From NCBI GenBank assembly GCA_013400975.1, contig WBMZ01014014.1, forward strand, positions 1 to 64,000: a stretch of DNA of 64,000 nt, in the 5' to 3' direction. Every line of letters starts with the position of its first letter. Position 1 is the first letter of the stretch. This stretch comes from Atrichornis clamosus. Taxonomy: Eukaryota; Chordata; Aves; Passeriformes; Menuridae. Of this stretch, positions 52,305-64,000 are shown piece after piece. Both the position numbers and the translations under genes were made by a program. The notes under the pieces were generated by a model. The model was not told where the DNA came from and did no database searches. It worked only from the letters and a program-made list of their open reading frames with translations.

Positions 52305-53442
52305 TACTGTCTGGAGAGATGAGTGGAGAGCAGTGGATTCTGTCTACCTGGACTTCAGCAAGGTTTTTAACACTGTCTCATGTAATATTCTCATACGCAA
52401 ACCCAGGAAGTGAGCTGGACAAACGGACAGTGAGGTAGACTGAGAACTGGTTGAATAGCAGGCCTCAAAGGGTCATGATCAGTGGCACAGGGCCTCGTTG
52501 CAGGCCTGCATTACTGGTGTCTCCCAGTACCAGTACTGGGCCCAATATTGTTTATCTTGGATGAAGGGACAGACTGCATTCTTCAGCAAGTTCTGATCAC
52601 ACAAAGCTGGCAGGAGCAGCCAATACCTCAGAGAGCTGTGCAGCCCTTCAGTGGGACCTCAACAGGATGGGGAGATGGGCAGAGAGAAAGCATCAGAAAT
52701 TCAACAAAGGCAAATGTAGGGTCCTGCACCTGGAAAGAATAACCCCAGGTACCAGCAAATGCTGGGAAGCAGCTCTGAGGGGAAGGACTTGGGGATCCTG
52801 GTGGACAGCAAGCTGTCCATGAGCCAGCAGTGCCCTGGAAGTCAAGGAGGCCAATGGTGTCCTGGGGTGCATCAGGAAGAGCACTGCCAGTAGGTCAGGG
52901 AGGTGATCACGTCCCTCTGCTCAGTCCTGGTGAGGCACATCTGGAATGCTGTGCCCAGTTCTGAGCTCCTCAGACGAGACAGGCATGGAGCTTCTATAAT
53001 GGATCCAGCAGAGGCTACAGAGATGATGAAAGGACTGGATCATTTCATGAGGAAAGGCTGGTAGAGCTGGGCCTGTTCAGCCTCAAGAAGAGATGACTGA
53101 GAGGTGACCTGATCCATGTCTGTCAAGATCTGAAGGGAGGGGTCAGAGCAGGGACCAGGCTCTGCTCCTTGGGGCCCAGCAAAGGGACAAGAGGCCATGG
53201 GGCAGAGACTGATGCACAGGAAGTTCCCCCTGCATATGAGCAAAAGCTCCTTTACTGTGCAGTGACCAAGAACTGGAACAGATTGTCCAGAGAGGGTATG
53301 GAGCCTCCCTCACTGGAGATACTAAAAAAGCTGACTGGACACAATCCTGAGTAAGCTGATCTAGCATAACTCTGCTTGGGCATTAAGGCTGGACTAGATG
53401 ACTTCTAGTGGTCCCTTTCTGCCTTAATCCATTCTGTAATAA
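52305..53442 (+). mobile_element. CR1 LINE 3' fragment, about 1.1 kb (plus orientation)
   Basis: The copy starts within ORF2 (agtggattctgtctacctgg, a reverse-transcriptase DSVYLDF-like stretch). It continues through the late polymerase region, with FNKGKCRVLH-like text near 52700, then cttggggatcctggtggaca and the 3' UTR phrases gaggtgacctgatccatgtc and gatgacttctagtggtccc. It ends near attctgtaat. Many frameshifts show it is inactive. Frames of 60 to 86 codons here belong to it. Confidence 0.92.
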
Positions 53443-53781
53443 GGGTGAAGGATACAGAAATGATTCTGACAACTTTTTCAGGAAACTTTTTAATCACTAA
53501 GTGCCAGTAAGAGTGCAAAAGTATTTCTTTATCTGTAATAATTAATAAATCTCCATGATCAGAGAAGAATATTAAAGGCTTTAATAAATTTTGTAAATTA
53601 CATCTACAAGCACAACCATCAGTGTTCTTCACAATCCCTTATTTGTTTTAAAAAAAGGTGAGGTCTACTAGAATTAAGCGCTTAAGTTCCAATTTTTCAC
53701 AAAACATGAATAAAGTTGCTGATACTACTACCAGATTCTTCCCACAAAAAGGAACAATTACTGGTGCTACACCCACCTTAC

Positions 53782-53841
53782 CTGAATAGTCATAACAAAT
53801 ACCTTCAGTTGAAAACTCAAAATAAGTGTTTCCCAGTGTTT
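53782..53841 (-). CDS. Candidate coding exon, 60 bp (minus strand)
   Basis: The acceptor is TATCTCTGCAAG and the donor TTCAG|GTAAGG, the latter near consensus. Two frames are open. Phase 0 to 0 reads KHWETLILSFQLKVFVMTIQ, helical and hydrophobic like the following exon, and joins 41152-41291 without a break. Phase 1 to 1 reads TLGNTYFEFSTEGICYDYS, also protein-like, but would hit a stop at the next exon. I prefer phase 0 for that reason. It lies about 340 bp from the 3' end of a CR1 copy. Confidence 0.35.
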
Positions 53842-54618
53842 CTTGCAGAGATATGTTAAATTAAGTTTAGCTTCTCATCAGTTCTAGTGTTTTTCTAATG
53901 CCTTTCAAGTATTCTGGTAAGCGTTATGTACTTTTTATTTAGGAAAAGATATGTATCTGTAAATCCTACTGTAAGAACTTACACCTTGTCAGTTTGATGT
54001 CGAATATTTCCTCTCAAATTTGCTTTCAAAAATTACTTAAGTTACTTGATTTTCTTCCAGAATTTTTCTTTTCCCATAAGAAAAACTTAAATTTTAGTAA
54101 GTCAAACACAAGGCTCAAATGAAAAGATTTCATAAGACATTGCTTGCATAAAACAGGAAACAGAATCATGATTATACCCAGTAAAAAAGAAGAATCTCAC
54201 ATTTAAGTTGTTAAAGCCATGGGACAGTACAAGCCATTCAAGGCAGCTCTTTAATAAAACATGAAGGGCTTATTCCATTTTGCCTAGCTCAACTTGTAAT
54301 CTCTTAAAAGCTCTTTAGGTTAATTACATCTAAATACCATTTTTTTTCCTGAGAAATTACAGAAGTGATACACAATATGTAAAGAAAAGAAGATGGCCTG
54401 TTTAATGCCTTAGTAATATCCTCAGGCTTTAACAGTAATTACACAGAAGTACTGTGAACCAGAATTTATGAGGCTAATCACTGCCTGAAGCATACATTAT
54501 AGGATACTTTCTTTAAAGGGTACTGTTGGTTATGTAACACCCACTACAACCATTCTTTCAGTTACATGAAAAAAAGAAAAAAAGAAGTTGGTCTATGGAG
54601 ATAGATAAAATAACTTAC
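53842..54618. other. Proposed intron, 777 bp
   Basis: AT-rich DNA without a recognised repeat. Confidence 0.35.
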
Positions 54619-54651
54619 AGTTATTCTTGCTGAATTTAGGCAGGCATGTGA
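54619..54651 (-). CDS. Candidate short coding exon, 33 bp (minus strand)
   Basis: The acceptor follows CTTCCTGGGACAG and the donor is AACT|GTAAGT. In phase 0 it reads SHACLNSARIT and joins KHWETLI in the next exon. Phase 1 is also open but leads to a stop at the next junction. The small size makes this a weak call that rests on the strong donor and matching phase. Confidence 0.22.
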
Positions 54652-55334
54652 CTGTCCCAGGAAGTTACAGGGATCTATTCTAGAGTACCATGATACATTA
54701 AAAAGCCAGAAGATGAGCAGACACTGATCTGGATTTACTAATAAAAAACAAGAAAACAGTTTTGCGCAGTAATTTACTTATTAAATACTTCCACAAATTC
54801 TCAGAATGTGCATATAGTAACTGTGGAAAAATTGTGAATGTTTTTCAGGAATAGCAATAAAATGAAATTTGCCATTATACACATCTAAACAAGTCTGTAT
54901 CAACTGAGTTCTGTGGCACAGTACCCACAATCATTCTGGGTGCTTTCTTTTCCTCCCAAAAGACACTACTACTACTTTTTCAACTAGCTGCTATTATTTG
55001 GTGCAACATTCAACTTAGCTCATCTTAGGATAGAGAGGTTAGCCATGATAAAGTTGTGCAACCACTGAAATCCTGATATAAATGGGAAGCAATTCTAAAG
55101 CATTTATGTCACACCAATATCCTACAAAGCAATTCCTGCTTCTCAGGATTTTCAAACAGCACCACAGTTCATAATGATGAAATAACTGCACTAAATCCAT
55201 TTAGAATTTAATAGCTATCTAACACAGTCACATAACTTATTAGTCATGGTCAGTTGATTTATTAAGTATTTTAAGCTGTGTGTCCCCCCACAACACTCTT
55301 CCCTCTAAGGCAGAGAGAAATGAATTTGATGGGT
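54652..55334. other. Intronic AT-rich stretch, nothing recognised
   Basis: No repeat or exon is recognised here. An exon entering in phase 2 and leaving in phase 0 must exist somewhere between 54652 and 59498 if the chain is right, and I could not find it. Confidence 0.35.
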
Positions 55335-55792
55335 GGACTGCTCAGTGGGTGAGGAATTGGTCGGACTGTCATACGCAGAGTGCAGTGGTCAATGGTTCAG
55401 AGTCCCAATGGGCACTGGTGACAAGTGGAGTCATGAAGAGAAGGCTCCAGGGAGACCTTTCTGTGGCCTTTCAGTACTTAAAGGGTGCTTGTAAGAAAGA
55501 TGTGGACAAACTTTTCAGCAAAACCTCTTATGATAGAACAAGAGGCAATGGTTTTAAACTAGAAGAGAGTTAATTTAGCTTAGAAATAAAGAAGGAGTTT
55601 TTCATGGTGAGAGTGGTGAAAAACTGACACAGGTTGCCCAGAGAGCTTGGAGAAGCCCCATCCCTGGAAACATTCAAGGTCAGACAGGATGGGACCCTCA
55701 GTCTGATTTAGTTGAAAATGTCTCTGCTTAGGGCAGGGGGTTGAACTTAAAGAACTTTTAAGGTCTCTTCCAACTCAAACCGTTCCATGATC
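55335..55792 (+). mobile_element. CR1 LINE fragment with internal deletion (plus orientation)
   Basis: The first 110 bp match the ORF2 region (gggtggactgctcagtgggtgaggaattgg). The text then jumps directly to the 3' UTR at about 55437-55455 (gaagagaaggctccagggagacc). It ends with ggtctcttccaactcaaacc and cattccatgat-like bases. The missing middle is several hundred bases compared with the copy at 52305-53442. Confidence 0.88.
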
Positions 55793-56300
55793 TTCATCTG
55801 CACTTGTATGCAATGGAAAGGACAGGCTATGGACCAACTGGGTGGGAAAAAGTTTTGCAGAAAAAGACTTAGAAGACAGCAAAATGCACATGAGTCAGCA
55901 GTACATTTGGGCAGCATCCCTCCCTGATGGTCTGGGGCTGGAGCACAGACCCTGTGAGAGGCAGAGGGAGAGGGGCATTTTCAGTCTGGGAGCACATAAA
56001 GCAAATTTCCTGTACCCACAAGGTGATCAGCAAGACAAAGTGAGGTTCTTAAGAGTGGTGCATGCTGGGGGAAAAAGCTGTATAAATTTAAAACAAGGGT
56101 TTCAAATTGAATGTCTACTTCAGACTTTTCCCCCATGAGGACTGCCAAGCAGTGGCACAGAGAGGTCATACAGACCTCATCCTTAGAGACTTTGATACTT
56201 AACTGTCCTGGTCTGGTCTCACTGCTGATCCTGCTGTGAGCAGGGGAATGGGGTAGAGACCCCCTGAGATCCAGGCTGAGTGATCCTATTCTAATGAAAT
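55793..56300 (+). mobile_element. Second CR1-like fragment directly downstream (plus orientation)
   Basis: Phrases such as gcagaaaaagacttagaag, catgagtcagcagtacatttgggc and ggtctggggctggagcacagaccctgtgag follow the order of CR1 3' sequence, and the end gagtgatcctattctaatg resembles the CR1 terminus. It starts where the previous copy ends, so the two are tandem in the same orientation. Divergence is higher than in the first copy. Confidence 0.65.
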
Positions 56301-59300
56301 TGTTTGTAGTAAGTCAGTGGTTTCTGGAAAATTTAAAACATGTCATTTACAATCTGAAAATGGAAAAAGAAATGAAAAAGAGAAAAAAAACCAAGCAGAA
56401 CTCACTTTCTTTTGTAATTCATTCTAAGATATAATTATTATTTAAAATTTATTTCATTTCAGATGTAAATGTCTATTTTCAAATGCAAGTTATTTCATTC
56501 TTATTTACAGACTTTAAAATGTCACGAGCTGTTATCTTAAAACTCTTCTACACATTTTTTGCAAGTTAACTGTCTTTGAATTTTTTTTTGAATTGTCAAA
56601 AGACCATATTCCTTTACTTTTAAAAATATTAGTATGGCAGCTGTTTGTCACACTGTGCTATTATTATCCTTATTAAGGGTGTATGTAAAGACTAAATGAG
56701 TTTCTTCACATCAGTCCCTTTCAACAAATGCCATTTTGTCATGCTTAGATAGTGAGTTCATTTTACTCTTCATAATCCCTAAATCTTCTTCAGAATCACT
56801 GCTCTCAAAGGTACAACTCGTTCCCCATTGTGTAGGTATATTCTGCATTCTATGTTCCTAAATATACAACTTTGTATGTGGCTAGACTGAAATGTATTTT
56901 TCCCAGCATGATCTTAGTTCACTAAAATAATCTAGATAGCTTGGCATCAACAGTCTATCTTCAGTGTTATTTGCTACCTCTCTCCTTCTTGCATCACCCA
57001 AAGATTTCAACAGCTGGAATTTTATATACACCTAGAAGATATACATACAAATAACAAATGACTGCTGATCTCTTCCCAATCTCTTTCAATATATGACACC
57101 TGCCTAGGTTCAAATTAAGAAACCAAAATGCATGGACAAAATAAGAGTAAGATTCTAAAGTGAAAGAAAGTTTATATTAACTTCATTCTGAAGGATATAA
57201 AAATTGGATTTATAAATATGAGCTAGACTAGTCTTCAAATTTATGAATAAATGAATATTTCTTAGCCCCTATTTTGCTGCTTGAGAAAGAAATGAATGTG
57301 ACAAGACTACCCAGGAAGAAGAAACTTCCCAAGAAATCAAGCGTAATGTCCCTTGCAGGGGAATACTACAGCTACAAATCTCAACTTCTGTTAAGTCTTA
57401 GAGAGTTCCCAGTACTACAGCAGCAAGTGATGTATTCTGACCTCTTTCTGCAAGTATTTAACAGATTCTTATTCCTTTGCTTGGGAAGCACAGCAAAAAT
57501 AAAAAATGAATGGAGTAAATCCCTAATCTATAAAATATTGTCTTTATAAATAAATGATATTATAGTTAATTTAGTCTTTTTTCAGTATATGAAAAGAATC
57601 CTGCAGAATCACAAATATTGCAAGTCTGATAAATGATATCAGACTCTTAAATCTTAAGACAGATACTCAAATTATGAGATATTGAAATACAGCTTAAATT
57701 CAATTCCCCATGTATACAATGAACAATCTCTCTCTACTTCATCTGTGCTTTGTAGATCAAACAATGAACTTTTGAAATCTTTTAATTAGTAGTCTTTAGA
57801 AAGATATGTTTCCTCTTCTGATTTTGTAAAGGAATAAGTGAAGTAACTTAGGGATTGAATGAGTTATGGTAAACAAGACAGTAACAGTAAAGGCTATAAT
57901 AGCACTCAACTCACTACCATATTCACAGAACCATACAGCTTTCCAAAATACCTCAGTATTATTTTATTTTTTTAACCAATCTATTATGCAAACAAATACG
58001 TAATGTTTTATCCTTTTTCTTAAGTATAAAAGTAATTCTGCTTACAATAGAGGATGATGCTAAAAATAAAATCTCTCTTCTTCATGTACTTGCTATCAAG
58101 TGTGAAACTAATCAAAACTTCAAGATTCAACTACTCTTTCATAACTTTGGAGTATATGTTATTTAATAAAGAATATTTAGCAAAAAGTGTGGGTGAAACT
58201 TGAAATACGGAATATCATGCACAACAGTGTTTCAGTTGGCGAATTTTAGCATCTCAATCCATCAATCCCTTCCCAAAAGTCCAGTATCCTGCTCTGTGCA
58301 TCAAGAGCTCAAGATAAGCATGGCAGGTATTCAAGCTTTGCTTTGTTGCAGAACCTCAGAAGAACACACAATGGAAAATTATTTTAAAAGGTCAATCAAG
58401 GCCCCAAACAGCAAAAATCCTACCAACTCTGACCTATTGAAGGTTATGAAACGACACTCAGTTCAACAGCTTCCACCTCATCCCTGGTTTTCCACACAAT
58501 AGAATAGTGCAAAGGTCACAGTGCCTCCAAGCACAGGCACAATTCTTCTCTGCACTTCTCCCTCCACGGTTTTTCTACAGCTTTCTGCTAAAAGTACTAA
58601 GGTTTACCTGGCTGAATGCTTAACTCTGGAACCAGATGACAACACAGACATAAAATTAATGGGATAAACAACAGCTGCTTTTTCACTTGCAAAGTAAATC
58701 AGCACAAATATAAATATCTAGATATGGATCTAGCCCCACATACTACCAGTTTATTCTTTCTTTCAAAAAATAAGCAGGACACTGTAGTCTGATGAGACCT
58801 TCACTCCAGTCCCACTTCACAACCTCAATACCTCCAATCCTGAGGCATAGCTCCTGGTAATACCACCTTTGGTAGATCTTACCATATTTTTTAAAAATCA
58901 GAACAAAGACATAAAAACAACCAAAAAAGATGGTATCTACAGGTATGGTATATAGAGGATGGTATATACAGGTTGGAAACAGAGGAGATAATGAACTAGC
59001 TACCATTGATTTCAAGAAGATTTCCCCATAATCCTGGAAAGAAAGTGATCAAAAACAATGCATTGCTTGGCAAAAATATTGGTTCAAAATACAACAAATG
59101 CTAGGATGCTGAAACAAGTTTAAAGCCTACTCTAATAAAACATAAAAGCAATTCATCTTCCAACCGTACATTTCCTATGTTCATATTTCCTATGTTCCTA
59201 TCATATGTTAGCAAAATAACTCTTTAGGTTAAAGGCATAATTGAGAGGTTAAGTCAATTTTGAAATTGCTTTGTTTTAATTAATATTGATTCAATGTCCC

Positions 59301-59498
59301 AATTTGACATACACAGCTCTATTAGACATCTGCAACATGACATGTGGTCTGACACAGTGAGAATCTTTCTTTTAGAGGTATAATGAAAGACTCAACTTTT
59401 CTCTTAGGATATTTCCAGGCACAAGAACTAATAAAGGAACACTCGTTTTGTTGATTATTTGAATACGAACAGAATTTGCACATAAAATTTTACCATAC
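56301..59498. other. Intronic AT-rich stretch with unproven splice-like motifs
   Basis: Short minus-strand candidates exist near 57011-57046, 57920 and 58611-58628, but none connects 59499-59568 to 54619-54651 in phase. I recognise no repeat family. Confidence 0.35.
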
Positions 59499-59568
59499 CC
59501 TGACAATCCTTGAAATATCTTTTTAATAAAAACCATTTCTCTAGTGCAAAGTACATCTTCAGGACAAC
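59499..59568 (-). CDS. Candidate coding exon, 70 bp (minus strand)
   Basis: The acceptor is TTATGTTTCTGTAG and the donor TCAGG|GTATGG. Entered in phase 1 the frame reads CPEDVLCTREMVFIKKIFQG then LSG, ending in phase 2. It lies inside a 122-codon open minus-strand frame (59372-59740), so openness alone is weak evidence; the splice sites and fit to 60640-60726 are the support. Basic and hydrophobic residues alternate as in a helix. Confidence 0.33.
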
Positions 59569-60639
59569 CTACAGAAACATAATCACACTTAATAGAGCTG
59601 TCAGGACTGTACTTATATTGAATTATTCTTATAACTGACGGCTGGTTTTTGTGTGTATCCTGATGAAGATCAAGAGGGAAAGAAAAAGCGCAGGGAAAGA
59701 AAACAGAAGAAAGTGTGTCATGGTTAAGATACCACTGCACTCTTTTGCATATGTGTTATACCAAAATTAGGTTAAGTATTTCAATATTTAACATTACTAT
59801 GTTTGTTAAAGTTGATGCCAACACAACTATAGCAGCTACAACCTAAAGGTCTTTTTTGTCATTCATCATCTCTTAACCGTGTGGAAATAAAAGGGTCAAG
59901 TTGCACTCTGGCATATCCATTTCTATTCATTAAAGCAGCCAGGTTTTACTGCACTCAAATCTTGAGAAACATGAGACAATGAGAGAACGTGCAATTAACA
60001 GACAGCACTTACAGTTATCTCTACTCAGCAGCACCAAGTGTCTGTAATAGAGCAAGTCCACTCTAATTCCAAGGAAGATAAGATTTATATGTCCTAGCAA
60101 TTGTGTTATACACTGATGAACAGCATAAAATTGACATAATGGTTCTTCAGGGCTACAAAACGTGTTTTCTTTTGCAGTTTAATTGACAATGACTAGATTG
60201 ACCTTTTCTCTATAATTGTAACTACAGTAGAGCAATTAGACAAATTGTCACCTCTATCGTTTCCCACACATAATATGCAGAAGCAGAACTATGGGTCTCT
60301 TAATCACCTTCTCACACTGATGCTACAACAGAACAGTATTTTACACTTGCATTCACCAGCGAAAGCTGGAGCGAAAAATTGGTTTAAATCATATATTTCA
60401 ATAAAAAGTGACAAATACATCAGAAATACTCTAAATCCTCCAATCTCTCAAATACAGTGTCCTAAATTAACATTTGTGTCCTTCACTATAACCACAATAA
60501 CACTTTTTTTCCTGACAGTTCACATTTTAACTTATACTCTGGCTCACTTAGAGCGCTGTATTGTAAGTAGTAGTAAACTAGTTACTTTTATAGATACACT
60601 CTGAATCACCTGTGCATATCAAGAATACTTAGCACTTAC
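59569..60639. other. Proposed intron of about 1.1 kb
   Basis: It includes a possible 29-bp micro-exon at 60013-60041 that has good splice sites but the wrong entry phase, and a 119-codon plus-strand frame at 60245-60604 with no recognisable feature. Confidence 0.35.
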
Positions 60640-60726
60640 TAACAGTTGGATTTTCTATCAGACAATTCAGTATTACAGCTGTCTCCTCGTTTCTCATTCC
60701 CTCTTCCTCTTCACTGCAGGTATTTA
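60640..60726 (-). CDS. Candidate coding exon, 87 bp, acidic patch (minus strand)
   Basis: The donor GTTA|GTAAGT is near consensus. The acceptor is probably GGCAACAG after a T-rich tract; a second AG at CCTGCAG, 13 bases on, is possible and would shift the entry phase. From the first acceptor, in phase 1, it reads NTCSEEEEGMRNEETAVI then LNCLIENPTV and leaves one base. An acidic run followed by a leucine/isoleucine helix is not typical of random AT-rich intron. It joins 61478-61542 upstream and 59499-59568 downstream in phase. Confidence 0.4.
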
Positions 60727-61477
60727 CTGTTGCCTCCAAAGATGAGATGACAAAATAAAAATAAGAGAACTCTTTGTGCTATGCTATTATTCAAAATGAC
60801 CATGATTGTTAATGTGAAATTGCAGAGTTTCCTGTTTTAGTAAGGGATTACTTCAGAAGACAGAAATGCACAGCCACCAGCAATGTCAAAGAACAATGAA
60901 ATTAATCTCTTGTAGAATGTGTGCTACCAGGATTTTAACCCTGTTGTACAATGTTATTATCAGCTCAGGAATATTATAAATGTTTTCTACGATTAAGTTC
61001 ATCATATACACTTAATAATATCATATCATTAAGTTTCATTTAGTATTTCTGGAATATGGTTTGATCTTGAGATATGACTTTAGGTCTGGATATTGTGCAT
61101 TTGTCTGTAAAACTTCTTCTATGTTCAAACATACAGCCGTTATAGAACATTCTGTAAAAAAATTCACTCTGATGTTCCTGAACAAACTCTGCAAAATATT
61201 CATTAATATATATGCATTATACACACAGATGTTATACAGTATTCAATATTTCAATGCAAAAAGTATCTTGACATTTCGGGTGAAATTAAAGCATTCTATT
61301 TAACGATGAAATCTTTATAGCAAAAATTGTAAAACATCACCTCACTGTATGTATTTGTTCAAAGAATGTCTGTTTCCAAAAGTGGAGGGATTTTGTGTAA
61401 CTTTTGTTTCCAGATATTTACAAGCATATTGCTATTAAAATGCTGTTTTTAAACTGGAATGTAGCTGAGTTACTTAC
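60727..61477. other. Proposed intron, 751 bp
   Basis: AT-rich DNA, nothing recognised. Confidence 0.35.
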
Positions 61478-61542
61478 CTAAACTATACCACCAGTGAATT
61501 TTAAAATATTGAAAACTGAGAGCTGATGCTCCGCCGAAGTAG
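61478..61542 (-). CDS. Candidate coding exon, 65 bp; most upstream call (minus strand)
   Basis: The donor TTTAG|GTAAGT is near perfect and the acceptor is TTTTTTTAG. Entered in phase 2 the frame reads YFGGASALSFQYFKIHWWYS then L, ending in phase 1. A second frame, TSAEHQLSVFNILKF, is open up to a TAG that abuts the donor and is therefore not usable. CpG bases in ctccgccgaag are unusual for this neighbourhood. The reading is rich in aromatics, which weakens the coding claim. The start of the gene lies outside the window or was not found. Confidence 0.28.
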
Positions 61543-64000
61543 CTAAAAAAATTTTTTTTTCCTGTAGCCCTTTCAAGATGCAATTGAACAATATTTATGA
61601 ACCTTTATATGACCATATGACTTGCTATTACAAAAGTTAATTTGATACAAGTTTGTATTTAACACCACAATTCTCATGGCATTTGCTGAGAAAGACTAAT
61701 TGTGACAGGCAACAGGCAGAATATGAAGAAGGATGAGTGTTTGTAAGGCCTTCTCTCCTGATAAAATGATTATATAATTTGCAGTCTCAGAAGAAGCAGT
61801 TTTACTTTGCTCTACCACCATTTTTAGACCCTTTGAATGCTCAGAATAACAATGTAAAATAAAGCTTGAAAGGAAGGGTAGTAAATAATTTCCTGAAAAT
61901 AAGTTGAAGATCCAGTGATGATTTCTAGCTGTAAGCTCATTTTTGAGACCTTGTATTAGGACCTAGGGGCTGCAAAAATACGCATTGGAAATGTCTAATC
62001 ATCTAACCTATATTAATATGTTAGTAAGACTGTAAATGAAAGGACCAGAGATTAGGGCAAGATCTAGAACAGAAAAAATCATCAACACCTGTTATTATTA
62101 CTTTTATCCTAGCAGTTCCCATTTTGGCAGACAGTAAGAAAAAAAAATGCTTCAGGAAGGTTTTGTTTTTAGAAAGTCTATCATTCACTTACAGACACTT
62201 AAAATGCAACATTATGGAACACTGTTTTATGAAAAAAGGAAAAAAACCCAACTTAAATCCTGCCTATTCCTTTAACTTCTAAAAGGTGCATGTTTATCTT
62301 ACTATAATGTTACACTACAGTATAGTGTATTCACTGTATTGAGGTATTTGAAGCAGCACTTGAAGAGACCAATCTATCCACAGTTGTTTAAAAAATAAGT
62401 ACTAAATCCCAATTTCTATGTTTTCTGATTGGTATGCTAGCAAACAATGGCTACAACACTGAAAATTCAAACACTGATTTTTGTACTGCTTTTAAAAAAA
62501 ATTTAATTTTCACATTGCTTCACCCTATTTATTTCATAAAACTCACAGGTATTCAGACTAACAGATATGTGAATAAATCACCATTTAGACCAGGGCTAAT
62601 CAGGACATAGCTTTGCAAACTTCATTAAATAAATATTTGACAGTATTCACTACGGGGCTACATATACTATACAGAAAAAGAATTAATCAGAACAATGTTA
62701 CAAGCAAAAGCAGAAGTATATGTGCTACTGAAAATTCTTCTGAAATGCTTATTTCAAAATTTGACCTGAAGTGTTGAAGCATATTCTTAACAGCCCCCAA
62801 CTCTGTGGTTAGATTTTTTCAAAACATGACAATGTTTTAACTAGAAAATGAAATCTGTCATGGACAGCAATGAAGCGTATTTATTACAGCATTCATACAG
62901 TAACCAGAAAAAACAAGAACATATTTTAGAAGAGAATGACACGTGAAACTCCTCATAGTAGGGACCTTTATCCTTTTGCTTAGAGCACATGGTTAAGACA
63001 ATTGTTTAGCATTACAGGTAAGGATACTTAAGTAAGATATTACTAGAAAATCTAGTTTTAGTTGTATTTCAATTATCTTCCTTTGACTTATGAATGCTAA
63101 ATGCAAATCGAAACAAACCCAAACCAGTATTACTTTACTTGGAAGCTATTTATAGTGTTCTAAAATAGAATGGAATTTTGTGGTTTAATGACGAATTGAG
63201 GGTTGAATATAATCTGAAATTTCTGAGCTACTTTTGCTATTATGTAAAATCAAGAATGTCCATTACAGTCAGCTCAAACCTACAGCAAATACTGGCAGTT
63301 CTGCTGCTACTGTCATCAACAACAGACCAGAAACAGGCAGGAAAGCAGTCCAAATGGAGACCACGGAGCACAACTCAATTACACAGAATGTATATTCCTT
63401 TTTCTCTGGTTGACCCAGGAGAATCCAATATCATTTAAAATTCCTGACACAGTCTCCCAGGCCAGAAGACAATTAATGGATGAAAGCTTGAGCACGCCCT
63501 TTTTATTTTCACCCTGCTGAAATGCTGAAGGATGGCACAGATTGGCTAAGCCAAATTCTGCTGGCTAATACTTAATTAATATGTCTGAAAGTAGAAATGG
63601 GACTACAGTTTGCAATACAGATTAGAGAAACACTTTCTTTAAAGTCTAAACAAACAATTACATTTCTATTCTACTAGTTAAAAGTTTTAAACACTGTTAG
63701 AATGCAGAAACTGAATATGCATGTGTTTATATGAGAAGAGTCTAAACTACTACAGATTCACACTATCTATAGTTAAATGAGTCATATCAGTTATATTATA
63801 TATATTTGACATACACAAAAAATATTATACAATATTATCTGAATTTTTAACCAAACTATTTCATGTTTTTAGTTTTACTGCAGTTTTTAAAATGCAAGTG
63901 TAGCAAATGGATATATATCTCATATGTGCATGAAATATATCACAAAAGTAAAGGCATTCTCTCAACACAGCCTACATATGTCAAAATTTAAAGGACCACT
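61543..64000. other. AT-rich stretch upstream of the first exon call
   Basis: I see no repeat family or promoter-like sequence. A well-formed plus-strand splice pair at 62984-63017 is judged a chance match. No CpG-rich segment is seen, so the gene's promoter is probably beyond the window. Confidence 0.4.

Noticed and set aside
60013..60041. 29-bp minus-strand micro-exon reading HLVLLSRDN
   Set aside because: Good splice sites, but it needs phase 2 entry while the exon upstream leaves in phase 1; skipping it keeps the frame.
62984..63017. Plus-strand exon-like segment with TTTTGCTTAG acceptor and ACAG|GTAAGG donor
   Set aside because: No partner exons on the plus strand. It shows how often good-looking short exons occur by chance here and is a reason for caution about the minus-strand chain.
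1..64000. tRNA, rRNA, CRISPR or operon-like organisation
   Set aside because: I looked for these signatures and saw none; the window has the character of vertebrate intron and intergenic DNA.

Overview
The window looks like bird (or at least sauropsid) nuclear DNA. It is AT-rich, has long gene-poor stretches, and carries several degraded CR1 LINE fragments and ERVL-type LTR pieces of the kind common in avian genomes. I see no rRNA, tRNA, CRISPR array, operon or bacterial signal. No open frame in the window is a convincing complete protein. One base is ambiguous (N at 30598).

The main inferred content is part of one long-intron, multi-exon gene on the minus strand, read from right to left. 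By eye I find fourteen short exon candidates: 61478-61542, 60640-60726, 59499-59568, 54619-54651, 53782-53841, 41152-41291, 40882-40958, 39790-39858, 35419-35481, 31212-31284, 11474-11507, 7764-7800, 7164-7253, and a terminal piece 3529-3569. The last piece is followed by a possible poly(A) signal at 3202-3207. From 41152-41291 to the stop the reading phases join without a break: nine segments, 624 nt, 207 codons plus stop. At least one exon is missing between 59499 and 54651. The inferred protein is mostly helical and leucine-rich, with no motif I can name. I do not recognise the gene, and short exon calls like these can arise by chance, so confidence is moderate at best.

Layout: 1-3180 is flanking DNA downstream of the gene. 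3180-11507 holds the proposed 3' end, interrupted by a solo ERVL-like LTR at about 9903-10479. 11508-31211 is one large intron with a palindromic LTR-derived element (27325-27586) and two CR1 copies (22846-23385 minus, 30415-31062 plus). 31212-41291 carries five of the better exon candidates. 41292-53781 is a large intron with an opposed CR1 pair (41373-42645) and a long CR1 copy (about 52305-53442). 53842-64000 has the upstream exons and two consecutive CR1 copies (55335-56300). The rest is AT-rich sequence in which I see little structure.
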